Below, piece after piece: positions 1 through 11,856 of a stretch of 64,000 bases of DNA (its first letter is position 1; the number at the start of each line of letters is the position of its first letter). The notes beneath the pieces were generated by a model. That model saw nothing but the letters and a program-made list of their open reading frames with translations, did no database searches and had not been told where the DNA came from. Source of the stretch: Timema cristinae. Lineage: Eukaryota; Arthropoda; Insecta; Phasmatodea; Timematidae. The stretch spans positions 51,860,587 to 51,924,586 of the forward strand of contig JBCFYV010000100.1 in NCBI GenBank assembly GCA_039000515.1, in the 5' to 3' direction. The position numbers were made by a program, and so were the translations under genes.

Positions 1-776
1 GTCCGAATTTCATGCTTGTAGCCTTGATAGTTTGCGCTCGGCGATGATGAATCAGTCCAGTCAGGACATGTTATTTTATAAGTATAGATTTGATCAGAGA
101 AATATATTAGATATATTTCTTTGATCAAAGAAAAATGTGATAGTGTAATACCGGCCTAAGGAGATCGTATCCATAAGTAGAATTATTTGCAAGACATAAC
201 TTTTTTTCGGGGTGTCCTGTTGTCATCAAAACAGGTGGTTCACCAATCAGGTACTGGTTTTTTAATCACGTGCTTCCAAAAGTACTTTTTTTTTAAGTTA
301 CGTCTAACTGATCAGTACTAGAGCAAGGAACTTCGCCTCTTTGAGTTTAATTTTTACTTATACTCGTATTTACATATTCTATTTGCCAAATTACCTTTCA
401 AAATGGACTCCCTACATAAATCAGTGAATCTTTTGCTTTTTTATTTGTTACTTATCTCAAAGATGTTTCTTGGTACTACCAATAAATTGTTCCTAAAGTT
501 GTTTTGCTTCTAATTCCACGTTGTATAAACATTTCATACCGAAGTGGGCGGTAGGCATACTAGTTTGAGATGATCAAAGAAGAGCACTTAAATTTATTTA
601 TAATCTAAAGTGAAAGTCGAAATAAAAAAAAGGTGAAAATTTAGGTTTATATTATATTTAATATATATATATATCCGAACAGAGCTTTTAATAACATTCA
701 TATCTGTTCCTTGAAATTGACGATCAAACTATTGCCCTATTTATATGACTTATTTGACTTAATGTACAGTAGCCCC
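1..776. other. unannotated AT-rich stretch
   Basis: No coding signal or recognised repeat. The stretch contains an (AT)n run near 661-674. It ends at the TA flank of a palindromic MITE. Confidence 0.5.
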
Positions 777-983
777 GTGGCTTCTTTGGTACTGACTGAC
801 AGCTCACAGCTGACTTTTAACAGTCAACATTTAGGTATATACCTAAATTTTTACTGTCGCAAGTGACAGCTGCTGAACACATGTTTTGGCAGATCATATT
901 ATGGTTCGGCGTAGGGATACATAATTTGGTCTGGTAACTTTTCAAAGCCATCAGTCAGCACTAAAGAAGCCATGGGGCTACTG
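777..983 (-). mobile_element. MITE family P, copy 1 (TA-flanked)
   Basis: Terminal inverted repeats CAGTAGCCCC / GGGGCTACTG are flanked by TA on both sides (775-776 and 984-985). The interior holds the palindrome around AGGTATATACCT and the segment with TACATAATTTGGTCTGGTAAC that recurs in all copies. It is non-coding. TA duplication and CAGT termini fit Tc1/mariner/pogo-type non-autonomous elements. The family is repeated at 1923, 13442, 21228, 31460, 42345 and 63694. Confidence 0.85.
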
Positions 984-985
984 TA

Positions 986-1922
986 GTAGCTCACCGTTAC
1001 CTTGAATCAGGCTTTTTTATTTAATAAATGGGGAGGACTGGGCAATTACCCAGGGGCGCACGAAATTGGGGTCACCGGCCCAAGTCGAGCAAGGAATCTG
1101 ACGTTGTGCCGCCCTAAAATTATCAGATTTTGTGAATATGCATCCCCTGCTCTACCAACAAGTTATGGGTGAGGTGGGTGGCAGCGAAGCGTGGGGGAAG
1201 GGGGAGGGAGGCCATGTTTACACTTCACCCAGGGCGCCACTGACCATACAAACGGGCCTTGCCTTGAATTAACAATTAAAAGGAAATTTAATCAGAAGAT
1301 TTCAGTCTCAACGATACTTCTCCTATTCCTTTATTATTTTCCCTCCGTTTAATTAATTTAATTTTACTTTCTTTTGTTAACATATAGGCCTACATGGTCA
1401 TTTTTTCTGGGTTTAAGTGGGTAATATTTATCATAAAGTTTGAATAAGATCTTTTAATAGGATCCTACGTACATGTGGTTCTCTTTTAAGGCGTGTTTTT
1501 ACTACACGATTTGAATATAAAGAAATCAGCGAAATAGGGAGGGTTTTGTTTCGATAACGTGGTCCCGAGACGGTTTATATGCCAAGGCCGTTGAAATCTC
1601 ATTTTTATAGGGGGGGTGGGTGTGTTCCGAACCCCCTTTCCCTCCCTGACCCTGTCCTTTCTTTCAAACTTTTCATAGTTAGCAAATGCGACTCGCTCAC
1701 TGTATTTGTTAGAGGAAGTCTAGAGCCCTTTTACATCAAGCCTAGTCTCATATCTCCACAAATATGACTAAAAAATCGTCGTTGAAAATGAGCTAATGTC
1801 ACATTTTCACTTTTTTTAATATATATTAATGAAACTCAAACTATGGATATGGTTTGATAAAAAAAAAGCAATGTTAAGTTGTTTTTTTTTGCGTGTACCA
1901 TATTTTGAAATTACGCATAGTA
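986..1922. other. unannotated stretch with a GC-richer patch
   Basis: Around 1040-1260 the sequence is GC-richer and includes CCCAGGGGCGCACGAAATTG and CCCAGGGCGCCACTGACC. This resembles the sub-terminal part of the hAT element at 52062 (GTGCCCTGGGCGCCAC), so it may be a decayed hAT fragment. Short open frames here show no family signature. Confidence 0.35.
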
Positions 1923-2125
1923 CAGTAGCGCCATAGCTTCTTTGGTGCTTTGTAAAGTTACCAGACCCAATTATGTATCCCTACGCCAAACCATATGATC
2001 TGCAAAAACATGTGTTCAGCAGCTGTCACTTCTGACAGTCAACATTTAGGTATATAACTAAATGGTGACTGTCAGAAGTCAGCTGTGAGCTGTCAGTCAG
2101 CACCAAAGAAGCCACGCGGCTACTG
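1923..2125 (+). mobile_element. MITE family P, copy 2
   Basis: It starts CAGTAGCGCC and ends GCGGCTACTG, with TA on both sides (1921-1922, 2126-2127). It lies in the opposite orientation to copy 1. The palindromic core is near the right end (around AGGTATATAACT), with several mismatches, so this is an older copy. Confidence 0.85.
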
Positions 2126-2153
2126 TAGAATAAAATAGTGCGTTAGGGCAGAA

Positions 2154-2202
2154 CGTCTTAAGGCGGCAGTTTCTCTCTTACCGAGGCGGCCACCTTAAGA
2201 CG
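2154..2202. repeat. imperfect hairpin
   Basis: CGTCTTAAGGCGG at 2154-2166 faces CCACCTTAAGACG at 2190-2202: a 13-bp stem with one mismatch and a 23-base loop. It belongs to no family recognised here. The following ~400 bases to 2604 show nothing recognisable. Confidence 0.5.
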
Positions 2203-2604
2203 CCGCGAGAAGAAATAAAATCTTCGGCTGTCTCTTAGAATGGACGAGTGTCAATAACACTTCTATAGAACAATAGAAGCCTCAGTTGGCCGCCAGGTGT
2301 AAAAAGTGTGCCAAGGATACCTATACTCCATTCACGGTAGGAATTACTCTCTGAAAGGTCTATTTTACTACCAATATCCTACTATTTAATAAGATTTCTG
2401 ATAGGGAAAAAGGCATTTCAGAAAACAATTCCTACGTTGAGCAGACTTTATACAGACCATCTCCGGCCAGTATTCAACTTAAACAATGTGATCAGGTAAC
2501 TGAGCCGTAACGTAACGTTTTATACATTTTATAAGAATAAGAATCACAAATAATCAGATCACATAACTGTGTGATAAGTGTGTAATAAGGCATCGTCCAC
2601 ATTT

Positions 2605-2866
2605 GCACCGCGTCTTACTACCCGTTCGGTTATACGCACTTACGCTAATGTGTAATGGTAGGGTGATTGTGAGATGAAATGAAGGACCTACAGTTTAACG
2701 TGAATCCGACCACGGTGGGGCCTGGCATTCCACACATTCTAAGATGTTTTGTCAGAGGTGAAGGAAGGGTTTGGCAATAGGATAAATCTGTGCCGGGACC
2801 GAGGATTGAACCCCAGACCCTAAGCACAGAAGTATGACCACCTTACCCTTAGACCGCCAGGTCACC
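2605..2866 (-). mobile_element. SINE family A, copy A1
   Basis: tRNA-derived SINE in reverse orientation. On the minus strand the head begins GGTGACCTGGCGGTCTA (A-box region), followed by GGGTTCAATCCTCGG (B box), then the conserved body and the shared 3' end that reads GCACCGCGTCTTACTACCCG on the plus strand. Small deletions, for example in the CGTGGAATCC segment, show decay. An apparent 60-codon frame across it is not a gene. Confidence 0.9.
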
Positions 2867-3419
2867 TCGCATCAAAAAAATCCAAATAAAATGGCCCAAT
2901 CGCGTGCAATATCACAATAAACGCGCAGTAGTTACGTTAGAAGTATTGCCTACTTAATTAGGGGAACGATCAAGGCAGACAAATTAGCTTTATATCTTTT
3001 TTAAAAAAGTACAAATTATAAAATAAGCATTTCTGACGAGCCGGTGTGCCACAAATTATAAGCTTAAAACCAAATACATATATTTATTATAAAAACGTTT
3101 ATTTTAAAATATTTCAAAGTAAACCTATACTAATATATAATTTGTACTAATTTATAGATATAAAAAAAATGTTAGTTGGAATGACATCATTCAAATCATT
3201 TAAATTACAACGCATTTGTTTTCTCAATTCTACTCCTATGGTTACCAAACCTAAAAACTGTCTCGAGCCACAATTTGAGAACTTCATTCAGTTCATTTTT
3301 TTTTTTTTTTCAAAAGAGGTAAGTACTTCACGTCCTGTTACACGTTTGTGCTAAAGAATACCAAAAATTTAAAGAAAATGTAAACTGATTAGCGTAGAGT
3401 GGAAAACCATTTAAGGAAA

Positions 3420-3478
3420 AAACCCAGCTGTGATTCGAACCTCAATCTCTTCCCCATCATTGGCAAACGAGTCTAGAT
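3420..3478 (-). mobile_element. SINE family C head fragment
   Basis: The minus strand carries GAGGTTCGAATCACAGCTGG, a B-box-like sequence followed by family C body sequence, and the plus strand reads CAATCTCTTCCCC. The tail half is absent. Small and degenerate. Confidence 0.5.
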
Positions 3479-3662
3479 GAGCGGGTGTCTCAGAACAGAC
3501 CGGACTTCGGAAGGCTGGAAGGTTCGAGATTAAAATCTCAACTGAATTTACGTGATAGGGTTTTTTCTCTCCTCAAAATGATAATTGCGGTTTTATCATT
3601 CTACCTCCTGGCTAATTCTGGTGAATTTCCTTTTAAAAGACCTTTACTAACCCTTCTTTTCG

Positions 3663-3855
3663 TCACGCCACGTCTCCCTACCAGCTTGAGTTATTTACGC
3701 ATAAATATAAATTACACTAATGCGTTAGAGATGAGGAGATGGAATTTTAGAGGAAAATGCATCCACATTCGCGTGGAGATAGAATGGGAAACTATTAAAG
3801 AAAAATACCTCCCTCAATACACCCATCCGGATTCGAACACGAGCATCATCGGAAA
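3663..3855 (-). mobile_element. SINE family C, degenerate copy
   Basis: The plus strand shows the reversed family tail (CACGTCTCCCTACC...TTACGC), then ACACTAATGCGTTAGAGATG, the body CATTCGCGTGGAGATAGAATG, and GATTCGAACACGAGCATC over the B box. The tRNA-like head is cut short at about 3855. Open frames across this region are spurious. Confidence 0.65.
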
Positions 3856-3919
3856 ATTCTTTACATTGAGATAGGGACGCGGTCTGCGATGCGGGTTTCT
3901 ACCCTTATTAAACTGTTAA

Positions 3920-4267
3920 ATGGGTCAATTTAGACCTTATCAGCGCGTATTCGCAGCCCTGCTGAACACTTCTGATAACAAGAGAGGATGCGCCGACATT
4001 GGCGCCATCAAAGTCTTCATCAGCGCCGCCTGGGGTGCGAGATGTTCGTTGAACCTCGTCAACGTAACGCTTGGCGGACAATGGAAGCTTCCAAGCTCGA
4101 CATCGCCGTCACCTGGCTTTGCTTATCTCCCTCGATACGTCGTCCCTTTTCGTGGGTTAACCCCCACCTCCCCCTCACCCACCATTAACGACCAGGCTAC
4201 TATGGCTTTACCTTCCTTCCGGAGCCGCTACCAGAGTTACCAACCAACTTCATCAAAATCCCTCTAG
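3920..4267 (+). other. GC-richer patch with overlapping open frames, unrecognised
   Basis: A patch of about 350 bases, more GC-rich than its surroundings, holds a 115-codon frame (3920-4267) overlapped by a 66-codon frame (3988-4188). The 115-residue product is rich in Ser, Pro and Arg and matches no family I can name. There is no clear start context, splice signal or poly(A) signal. It may be part of an old transposon or low-complexity sequence. I do not call it a gene. Confidence 0.25.
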
Positions 4268-4269
4268 AA

Positions 4270-5085
4270 ATGATTAATGTATACATAGTTTTTCCGCTAA
4301 ATTTGGACGAAATAAAGCGATATTTTCCTCGCGTTCAATTTACGTACACAAGGTGGCTACAAAACATATTTTACAAAATTCACAGACTTTTCCAGACAAC
4401 ATTTTTCAATTTTCCCCGACTACTTTTTTTCCCCAGTTTTAATGGTGGATGATGACTTTTGTTTTATTTATTATTGATCACATTTTTTTTAAAAAAAGTT
4501 TGTATCTACTAGACATAACGATTTTATCAGTTAAATAAAATTTTAATTTTTTATTTAAGTATTATTAACTTTTGTTTTAGTGTTTAGTTGCGAAATTAAT
4601 GTGATATTTTAGACATATTTTTTTAATTCCTTGACTTTTCCTTATTTTTGGTTTAATTCCACGTTATCCCTGTCTGTAACCACCTGTACAAAAATAGGGG
4701 GCTAAGGTCCCCGATTTAGGAGGCTAGTCCCCAAAAATAAGACATGTCCTGGACTGATCCCCTCCCCTCCCCAACAACGATTAGTTAAATAAATTAATAC
4801 AGTTTGAAATATGTATAAAATAAAAATATATTCATCCATTTATAATCGCACGCTGCGTCTGTCGCCGGACGTCTCTAGTTCGTATCCTAGCCAGCTCCAT
4901 GTCCACCATGATCGTTCTATACACGTGAGGCGCTAAATAATACTGTCTTGAATTCTAACGCCAGATAGGTACGTCTCTAACAACGTTTATGATTAAGTTA
5001 TCATCGCGTATTAATTAACAGAAATAGGAAATTATAATAATTAAATCTACCATTTAAGTTTATCGATATGTGTACACAGTTTTAG
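4270..5085. other. unannotated AT-rich stretch
   Basis: No recognised repeat or coding region. There are T/A homopolymers and a C-rich patch near 4755-4775. Confidence 0.4.
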
Positions 5086-5086
5086 G

Positions 5087-5176
5087 TCCCGGCACAAAGT
5101 TATCTGATTACCAAACCCTTCCTTCACCTCTGACAAGACGTGTATTAATCACAACTTGTGAACGTGTGGACGGGTA
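5087..5176 (+). mobile_element. SINE family A internal fragment
   Basis: GGTCCCGGCACAAAGTTATC and the following ~70 bases match the middle of family A, including the optional GTGTATTAATCACAACTTGT block that marks one subfamily. Head and 3' body are missing. Confidence 0.7.
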
Positions 5177-5349
5177 ATACCGATCAGAGTACATTTTTTG
5201 AAAATTAAAATATTTTCACTAAACCATTCATAAAAATCTTTAATTGCACTTGGTTCCGATTACTAAAATATCTGCTAATACCGTTACACTAGAAAACTTT
5301 TCTTGTTTTTTTTTCTACTTGTAATAATCTTTTTAAAAAAAGTGATCGG

Positions 5350-5446
5350 TATTCACCGACTCTCCCCTACACCTGAACGAGATATGAACCTCGATGTCCC
5401 CGTCATGCAGGAGTAGCGCGTTAGACCACGCCGAAGCGGGGTTTTG
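5350..5446 (-). mobile_element. SINE family C head fragment
   Basis: Minus-strand tRNA-like head: CGCTTCGGCGTGGTCTAACG followed by a B box GAGGTTCATATCTCG. The body is truncated after ~95 bases. The next ~230 bases (5458-5682) are GC-richer with an unsupported 74-codon frame. Confidence 0.6.
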
Positions 5447-5745
5447 AGTCAAGGCCCTTGGCCCTGTCGAGTGCAAGTCTAAAACCTATTTTGTGGAATG
5501 GTCGGCGGGAGGGTGAAAGGCGTTGCGTGGCTTCACAACCGACCAAAGATTCCTTCCGCGCCAACAAGAACAGATGGATCACGGAAACCGTAGATGGCGC
5601 TAGCTACCGGACAGGTCTTGCGGACAAATCATACGTTTGGAAATGTAAGTTTTCTCGAGAACAAGTGAAATTTTTATGTTAATATTTTCAACTCCTCTTC
5701 TAAGATAATGTATCGATGTTTATTAATTGTTACATTTTCTTATTA

Positions 5746-6985
5746 CTTTCTCGCTATCTTACAGGTAGAATATTGTGATTGTCAAAAAATCGAACTCGAG
5801 ATTTTGATGAATCTCGACGTCTCATAACCCCCCGAACCCTAAAGAGTGGTATTTATAATGACGTCTGCCTGTGTGTCTGTTTAGGAGTAGTTTAATAAAG
5901 GGCGAAAAGAGAAAAAAATAGATTCTCAAAATCGGCTCTAACGATTTTGATTAAAATTCGTATCTGGGCGTTGATTAAGATTATAAATAAACTTTTTTTT
6001 TTCATTTTCCTGTGAAAATGCCTTTTAGGTACTTTAGAGAAGCTGAAATGTATGTATCTCCGCAACTATTTGAGATACTAAATAACTTATAATTGCAAAA
6101 TTGTAATACTATTAAAAATAAAAAACTTTAATATGAAATATATTTTTATAAAATCAACAGTTTCTGAGATATTGGCAAATATATTAATATAATTTTGTTA
6201 GCTTTAGTTGTAAAGAGATACTACTTAAGTTTTAACGCAATAATATTCTCCAATGCCATAAAGTAATTAAATATAAGTAAGTCTCTAAAAGTTTGTTGTT
6301 TTTCCTTAAACCTCTCAGGAGAAATGTTTGTACAACAATGATCTATCTCAATTTTAGACTCAATAGTCAATATTTACCTTTTAAATTGCTCAAAATTTAT
6401 AAATGAGGAATTTAATAGCAATGCGGTGGTATGAAGATTTACAACACCTAATAAAATGTCGAAAATTTTAACCGGAATTCGAAATTTTAATACGAAATGT
6501 TGACCCTTGTGGACCCAATATTGATCTTTTTTTATCGGTCCAAATATACAATTGAGGACATTAATTCTTTAAAAATAAGATTATAAAATTTAAAACCGAG
6601 ACTCAAAAAATGTTTTACATAAGGATAGTGCAATTTATTCTTTGGTTCTTTAGTGTTTATTATTTTGATTCACATATTTTACAAGTTTTTAGTAAATATT
6701 TCCATTTTTAAACAATAGATCGAGAAAGTCCGTGCGGAGCTCCGTACCATTTATTTTTTGTTATGCAACCGGCAGTTTTGTATTGAAAAATGTCAATTTA
6801 ATAGATATTTGATCACTGTTAAAAGTATAGAGGAGGTGTGTATATAAAAAGTATAACTTAATAAATATGTTTCTATTCTTGAACAAACCGTTTCCGAAAG
6901 TAAAATGGCAAAACGATCAAAATTATTGAAGATAACTGTTAGTTCCCATGACTGCATTTCACGCCAAATGAAAAGGGCCAATCGC
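5746..6985 (+). repeat. dispersed repeat R, copy R1 (uninterrupted)
   Basis: Non-coding dispersed repeat of about 1.2 kb. Landmarks: CAGGTAGAATATTGTGATTG, then CTCGAGATTTTGATGAATCT, then CGCAACTATTTGAGATACTA, AACAGTTTCTGAGATATTGG, and near the end GAGAAAGTCCGTGCGGAGCT. Copy R2 (9285-10870) matches it over nearly all its length, but R2 is interrupted at the position corresponding to about 6152 here. No reading frame spans it. Class unknown. Confidence 0.75.
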
Positions 6986-7219
6986 CTTTAATTAGAAGGA
7001 AATTTTGCCGGCGTTTGACTGGAGAGAGAATCAAAACCCGTCGGTAGATATTTGAGCCATGGTCCCGACCTTCAACTAGACACGCCAGTCCAACAAGTTG
7101 GGAGCTAACTCGGCCGGTCCTTAGATCAATAGCCCGGTTGATTTACAGACTGAGCCAAGGTTTGGGGCCAGGTATAGTTGGACAAGCATTGTAAGAACCT
7201 TTTAACACTGGTGGGGATT

Positions 7220-7485
7220 GGTGACCTGGTGGTCTAGGGGTAAGGTGTCAAGACTTCTGTGCTGGCGGCCGGGGTTCAATCCTCGGTCCCGGCACAGATT
7301 TATCTGATTACCAAACCCTTCCTTCACCTCTGACAAGACATCTTGTGAATGTGGGGAATGCCAGGCCTCCACCGTGGTTCGGATTCCACATTAAACTGTA
7401 GGTCCTCCATTTCATCTCACAATCACCCTACCATTACACATTAGCGTAAGTGCGTATAACCCGAACGGGTAGTAAGACGCGGTGC

Positions 7486-7515
<30 letters not shown>
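7220..7515 (+). mobile_element. SINE family A, copy A2 (full length)
   Basis: Full-length tRNA-derived SINE. The head is GGTGACCTGGTGGTCTAGGG with B box GGGTTCAATCC, then the body, then the tail GGTAGTAAGACGCGGTGCTA followed by (AAT)n. Flanking target duplication AACACTGGTGGG is at 7204-7215 and 7516-7527. The open frames on both strands here derive from the SINE and its (AAT)n tail. Confidence 0.95.
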
Positions 7516-7517
<2 letters not shown>

Positions 7518-7779
7518 CACTGGTGGGATGAATATAAGAACTTTACTGAGGATACAGTCCTATTTTCAAACAATGTACCTTTTAGAAAATACACACATTT
7601 GTTTGCTGTCAACATTGATAACATTTTTACTATTTTTACTATTGCTTTTTTTATTTTTTTTTTAAATAACTCCATGGTGCGAGACCACAAGCGAGCTATA
7701 CCGATCAAACAGCCGCCACCGAATATAGTGCCAACATTCGAGGATATAGGGTGTTATGTTGTCATCACAAGCCCGCCAC

Positions 7780-8155
7780 CCGTTAGTTTTAGTTTTTTTG
7801 CAGTTTCTATATCAAAACATTTTGGTTCCAAATAAATACAATATTAGCTACAGTAGAAACAATCGAGTTTAATTTTCTCCACACGGTGATATCAACAGTT
7901 GTAAAATATCTGTCACGAGTATGGCGGCATTAGATCAGAAATATTTTAATGGAGAAAAATATTTCTGATTAAATTCCAAGACACCCTTGACAGATATTTT
8001 ACAACTGTTGATATCACCGTGTGGAGAAAATGAAACTATTATGTTGGTATTAGAAAATATTTTATTAATTATGGATTTCAAAATGGTGTTGACATCAAAA
8101 CTGTATAAAATACTTATACTAACCCTAACGAGCGTTATCTACACTCCACCGTTAA
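7780..8155. mobile_element. TTAA MITE family T, copy T1
   Basis: Long inverted repeats around a short centre: GGTGATATCAACAGTTGTAA near 7885 pairs with TTACAACTGTTGATATCACC near 8000. The outer arms match the other copies (GCAGTTTCTATATC...AAACTGTATAAAATAC). The right end reads CCACCGTTAA (TTAA at 8152-8155). The left end is too worn to place exactly. An overlapping 72-codon frame is not a gene. Confidence 0.75.
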
Positions 8156-9284
8156 TTGAATGTAATAATTGTTTAAAAAAAAGTATTAATACTTCCTTAA
8201 TATAATTTAATAGCAACTTAAAAATAAAGTTATGTTTGGCATTTTTTTAAAGGTTTGAATTTGTAAAATAGGGGATGTGACATATCTCCAGATTTAAAAA
8301 AAGAATGCTTCAAATTAAAATAATTCTTTATCTCTTATAAAGGGACTTCCCCTTGGGATATTCTTCCCACTCGTATGCTCCTAAAAATATAATAATTATT
8401 GCAAACAGCTATGAGACTACGAATCATTCGCATCTTGCATATTCTTTGACCGGGATTCGAACCAGGTACTTTACACGAGGAGAGAACCATATTTATTGGT
8501 AAACTTCTCATCAGAAAAAAAGATTGTGAAAATTAAATATAAAAACCCTAAACAGAAGCCATCCAAACCGCAGACAAGTGGAACTATCACATGAAGTAAA
8601 CAAAACAATTAATAAAATTTATGATTAGGCTTTTTTTTTTATAAAAAAGATTATTGAATACCTTAAGAGCATCCATAAATCATCTTTAAGCCCTCATAGT
8701 CTGAATCCACATAAGCAAAAGAGAAAATCAACCTTTTCCCCAATCGATAAAAACCCCTCTCTAAGCGGAACACGCGCACACACCCTTGGAATTCGGAGCT
8801 CTTTTTTTTTTTTTTTTAAAAAGGAACAAACTATCTCACAACAGATTCTAAGCAACATTTTGTTAAAAACACACACACACACACACACTATCTACATATA
8901 AAGTGTCCAATTTACCTCCCCATAGCGAAAACGTTGGACGCAGTAGACAACACAGAATCCGCCATGTAAGGAAGACTACTACACTAGCGCCGCAAGTGGT
9001 GTGATCATGGAACCATTGACCGCCCACACCCCCTTACCCTCCTCAATGTCTAGTTCCCATCATCAAGCTAAAAGAGCTCTTTTTTTTATTATTTACAGTT
9101 GCGTCGTTAATTAGCCGAGAAGAGATGGTTTGTTCGGGGAAAAAAATGTCTTACTCGACCATGAAGAAAACATTGTTCAGAGAAGCCATGTTTTTTTTTT
9201 TGTTCTATTATTTTTATATCTCGATATCGATTGTTGCAACGTTGCAACGTAGTACACAGAACTTTTTGACTTTCTCGATCTCCT
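8156..9284. other. unannotated stretch with tRNA-like scrap and microsatellite
   Basis: GGTTCGAATCCCGGTCAAAG on the minus strand near 8446-8466 is a B-box-like sequence, possibly a SINE head remnant. (CA)n lies at 8871-8888 and A/T runs at 8803-8820. No gene is recognised; short frames here consist of repeats. Confidence 0.4.
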
Positions 9285-10870
9285 ACAGGTAGAGAAAATA
9301 TTGCGATCGTCAAAAAAAAAATCTAACTCGAGATTTTGATGAATATTGACGTTTCATGATCCCCAAATCAAAAAATTGGTTCCGTCTCTGTCTGTCTGTC
9401 TGTCTGTACCTTGTATTAGAGCCTAAACTAATTTACCGATCAGGCTAAAACTTGGTATCTAGGGTTTTCATAGGGTTGCACCAAGGTTTTTTTTTTTTAG
9501 AAATGGATATCTAACCCTAAAAGTAAGGGTAGTTTACTGAAGGTCAAAAAGAGAAAAAAAATATTTTCTCAAAAGCGGTTCAATAGATTTTGATAAAATT
9601 TCATTTTATACGTTTATAAATAATTCCTATTATTCATCGTATCTCCGCAACTATTTAAGATATTAAATAACTTATAATTGCAATATTGTAGTACTATTAA
9701 AAATTAAAAACTTTTATTTGAGATATATGTTTATACTAGCCCCCTTCTCCGTAAAAAAATATTGTAAAGAATCGTGTAAAACAAAGCTTCAAATCATCCT
9801 TCATGTCAATATAAAAACATTTTTTTTTTAAATACAGTCCTACCATCACTGTATAGCCCCCTCCCTCTTTTTATCCTCCCTCCTATTATAATCTCATTCC
9901 TCTATAATTGTGTTTGCTCTAGGCGCGAAAGGAATTGTGTATACATCAATAAAACAAATTGTTAAACTCAAATTAATTTTTCAGCTTCCTCCGCTTTCAT
10001 TTACTCCCCTCGTTTCCCAAATTTTATTTTAATCTTTTTTTTTTCGTTCCTCGTCACTACATCTATTTCTCTTTCCTCACCCCTTGCCCCCCGCCCCCTT
10101 TACCAACCCCACTTTCCCTTCAACAACTTTTTTTTCCAACGACTATATAATATACTATCGACATTTTTATAAGGAATAAATTAAATTTTCAAAATAAAAT
10201 ATAGCCTATGTTACTCGTTGATAATGTAGCTTTATATTGGTGAAAGAATTTTTTTAATCGGTCCAGTGGTTTTTGAGTTTATCCATTACAAACAAAAAAA
10301 CCAAAAATCAAATCTTTCCTCTTTATAATATTAGTATAGAAAACTAACAGTTTCTGAGATATTCGCAAATATCTCAATAAAACTTTAGTATTTCCTTATA
10401 ACTAAAGCTCACAAAGTTTTAACGCAATAATTTTCCAATGCCATAGAGTAATTTAATATAAGTAAGTCTCTCCATTTTAGACTCAGTAGTTAATATTTAC
10501 ATTTTATATTGGTCAAAATTTATAAATGAGGAATTCATTGACCTGAAGATGTGCAACACCTAATAAAATGTCTGAAATTTTAACCGGAAGTCAAAATTCG
10601 AAATTTTAAAACGAAGTGTTGACACTAGTGGACCAAATATTGATCCTTTTTTATTGGTCCAAACATACAATTGAGGACATTAATTATTTAAAAATAAAAT
10701 TATAAAATTTAAAACCGGGACTCAAAAAATGTTTTACATAAATATAGTGCAATTTATGCTTAGGTTTGCTAGTGTATATTATTTATTTTCACATGTATTA
10801 CAAATTATAAAAAATATCTTCCATTTTTAAACAATAGACTGAGAAAGTATTTGCGGAGTTCCGTACCATT
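9285..10870 (+). repeat. dispersed repeat R, copy R2 (interrupted)
   Basis: It matches R1 on both sides of a 605-bp insertion (9736-10340). Landmarks: CTCGAGATTTTGATGAATAT, a (TCTG)n run at about 9389-9408, CGCAACTATTTAAGATATTA, then after the insertion AACAGTTTCTGAGATATTCG, and near the end GAGAAAGTATTTGCGGAGTT. Non-coding. Confidence 0.8.
9736..10340 (-). mobile_element. Helitron-like non-autonomous element, copy 1
   Basis: On the minus strand it starts TCTATACTAATATTATAAAG and ends AGGGGGCTAG. Comparison with the empty paralogous site in R1 gives the boundaries directly: host ...TTTATA|AAACTAACAG versus R1 ...TTTATA|AAATCAACAG. No target duplication is present. TC...CTAG ends with no duplication fit the Helitron pattern. 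No Rep/helicase coding is seen. A second copy is at 22699-23135. Confidence 0.7.
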
Positions 10871-10954
10871 TATTTTATTTAGCAAAAACTTTATCAACTA
10901 TTTAAAAACGGAATGATGTATACGTTTATGCACAAGCATTGGCGACGTAACTTC

Positions 10955-11068
10955 AAGTTTACCCTGAAAGATAACAAGTTTACCTCGACTGGTTGAATTA
11001 TGGCACGGCTTATAGAATAGAGCCATAGCTTAATCCGTCAAGGTAAGACTTATCTTTCAGGTTAACGG
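10955..11068. repeat. short foldback element, family H copy 1
   Basis: CCTGAAAGATAACAAGTTTA at its left end faces GACTTATCTTTCAGG at its right end, and GAATTATGGC faces GCCATAGCTTAATCC nearer the centre. The same layout occurs at 45040-45150, and half of it at 19480-19535. Confidence 0.55.
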
Positions 11069-11104
11069 AGTGTATATATCCTTGAATAACCACGTTTTTA
11101 AAAA

Positions 11105-11450
11105 AAAATCCGTGGAAGGAGACGCGAGAATAGGTCAGTTTTTTTTTTTTAGCAAACAGTTTATTTTCGGCAAAATAAATCAAATATTTCTTCATAAGAA
11201 ACGTTTAATTTCCTTCCCACGGTGATATCAACAGTTGTTGAATATCTGTCACGATCATAGCGGCATTAGATGAGAAACGTTTTTAAATGAAGATAAAAAG
11301 TTGTCATTAAATTCCAGGACACCCTTGACAAATATTCAACAACTGTTGATATCACTGTGTGAAGAAAATTATACTCTGTATGTTTCTATTAGATAATTAT
11401 TTTATTTGTTTTGCAGATTTTTTTCACTAAAAAAAATAAAAGGCGGAGTT
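11105..11450. mobile_element. TTAA MITE family T, copy T2
   Basis: The left arm carries GGAGACGCGAGAATAGG and AAAATAAATCAAATATTTCT. The inner arms GGTGATATCAACAGTTGTTG and CAACAACTGTTGATATCACT are nearly complementary. Outer ends are degenerate and no clear TTAA is left. Confidence 0.7.
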
Positions 11451-11856
11451 GCGCTTCGAAGGTAAGGGGTAGAGGGGGTGACTTGCCCTCGAAGTAGATA
11501 AGTTGATAAATTAATCAAAGGCATTTAAAAGCGAGGGTTCGAAAAGTAGGCAGGTTCAACAGCACCGCGTGTGTGACCTTACAACCGTTTGGCATGTAAC
11601 ACCAGTGATTGAGGGGGAGCTGGGGGGTGTTTGGCAGGATAGTGGGGGAGGGGGGTTGTTTATTTAGCGAATCAGCACCTTGTAGAACCTTGTAACATCG
11701 CGTATGAGGAGGACGCGGTTACGAACGGAACCGTCCGTTAACCTCTATTATAACAGCCGGAGAAAGATGGCAGATTGTGAACAGTTGACAAAAAAGAAAA
11801 AAAAAGACCGGTTAGATGTATTCAGGATGGTTTTTCATTCCCCCTCTATACAAAAT

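Noticed and set aside
3485..4267. 129- and 115-codon frames as genes
   Set aside because: The first overlaps a reversed SINE C. The second has no family match and no start or 3' signal; it is kept only as an unrecognised patch.
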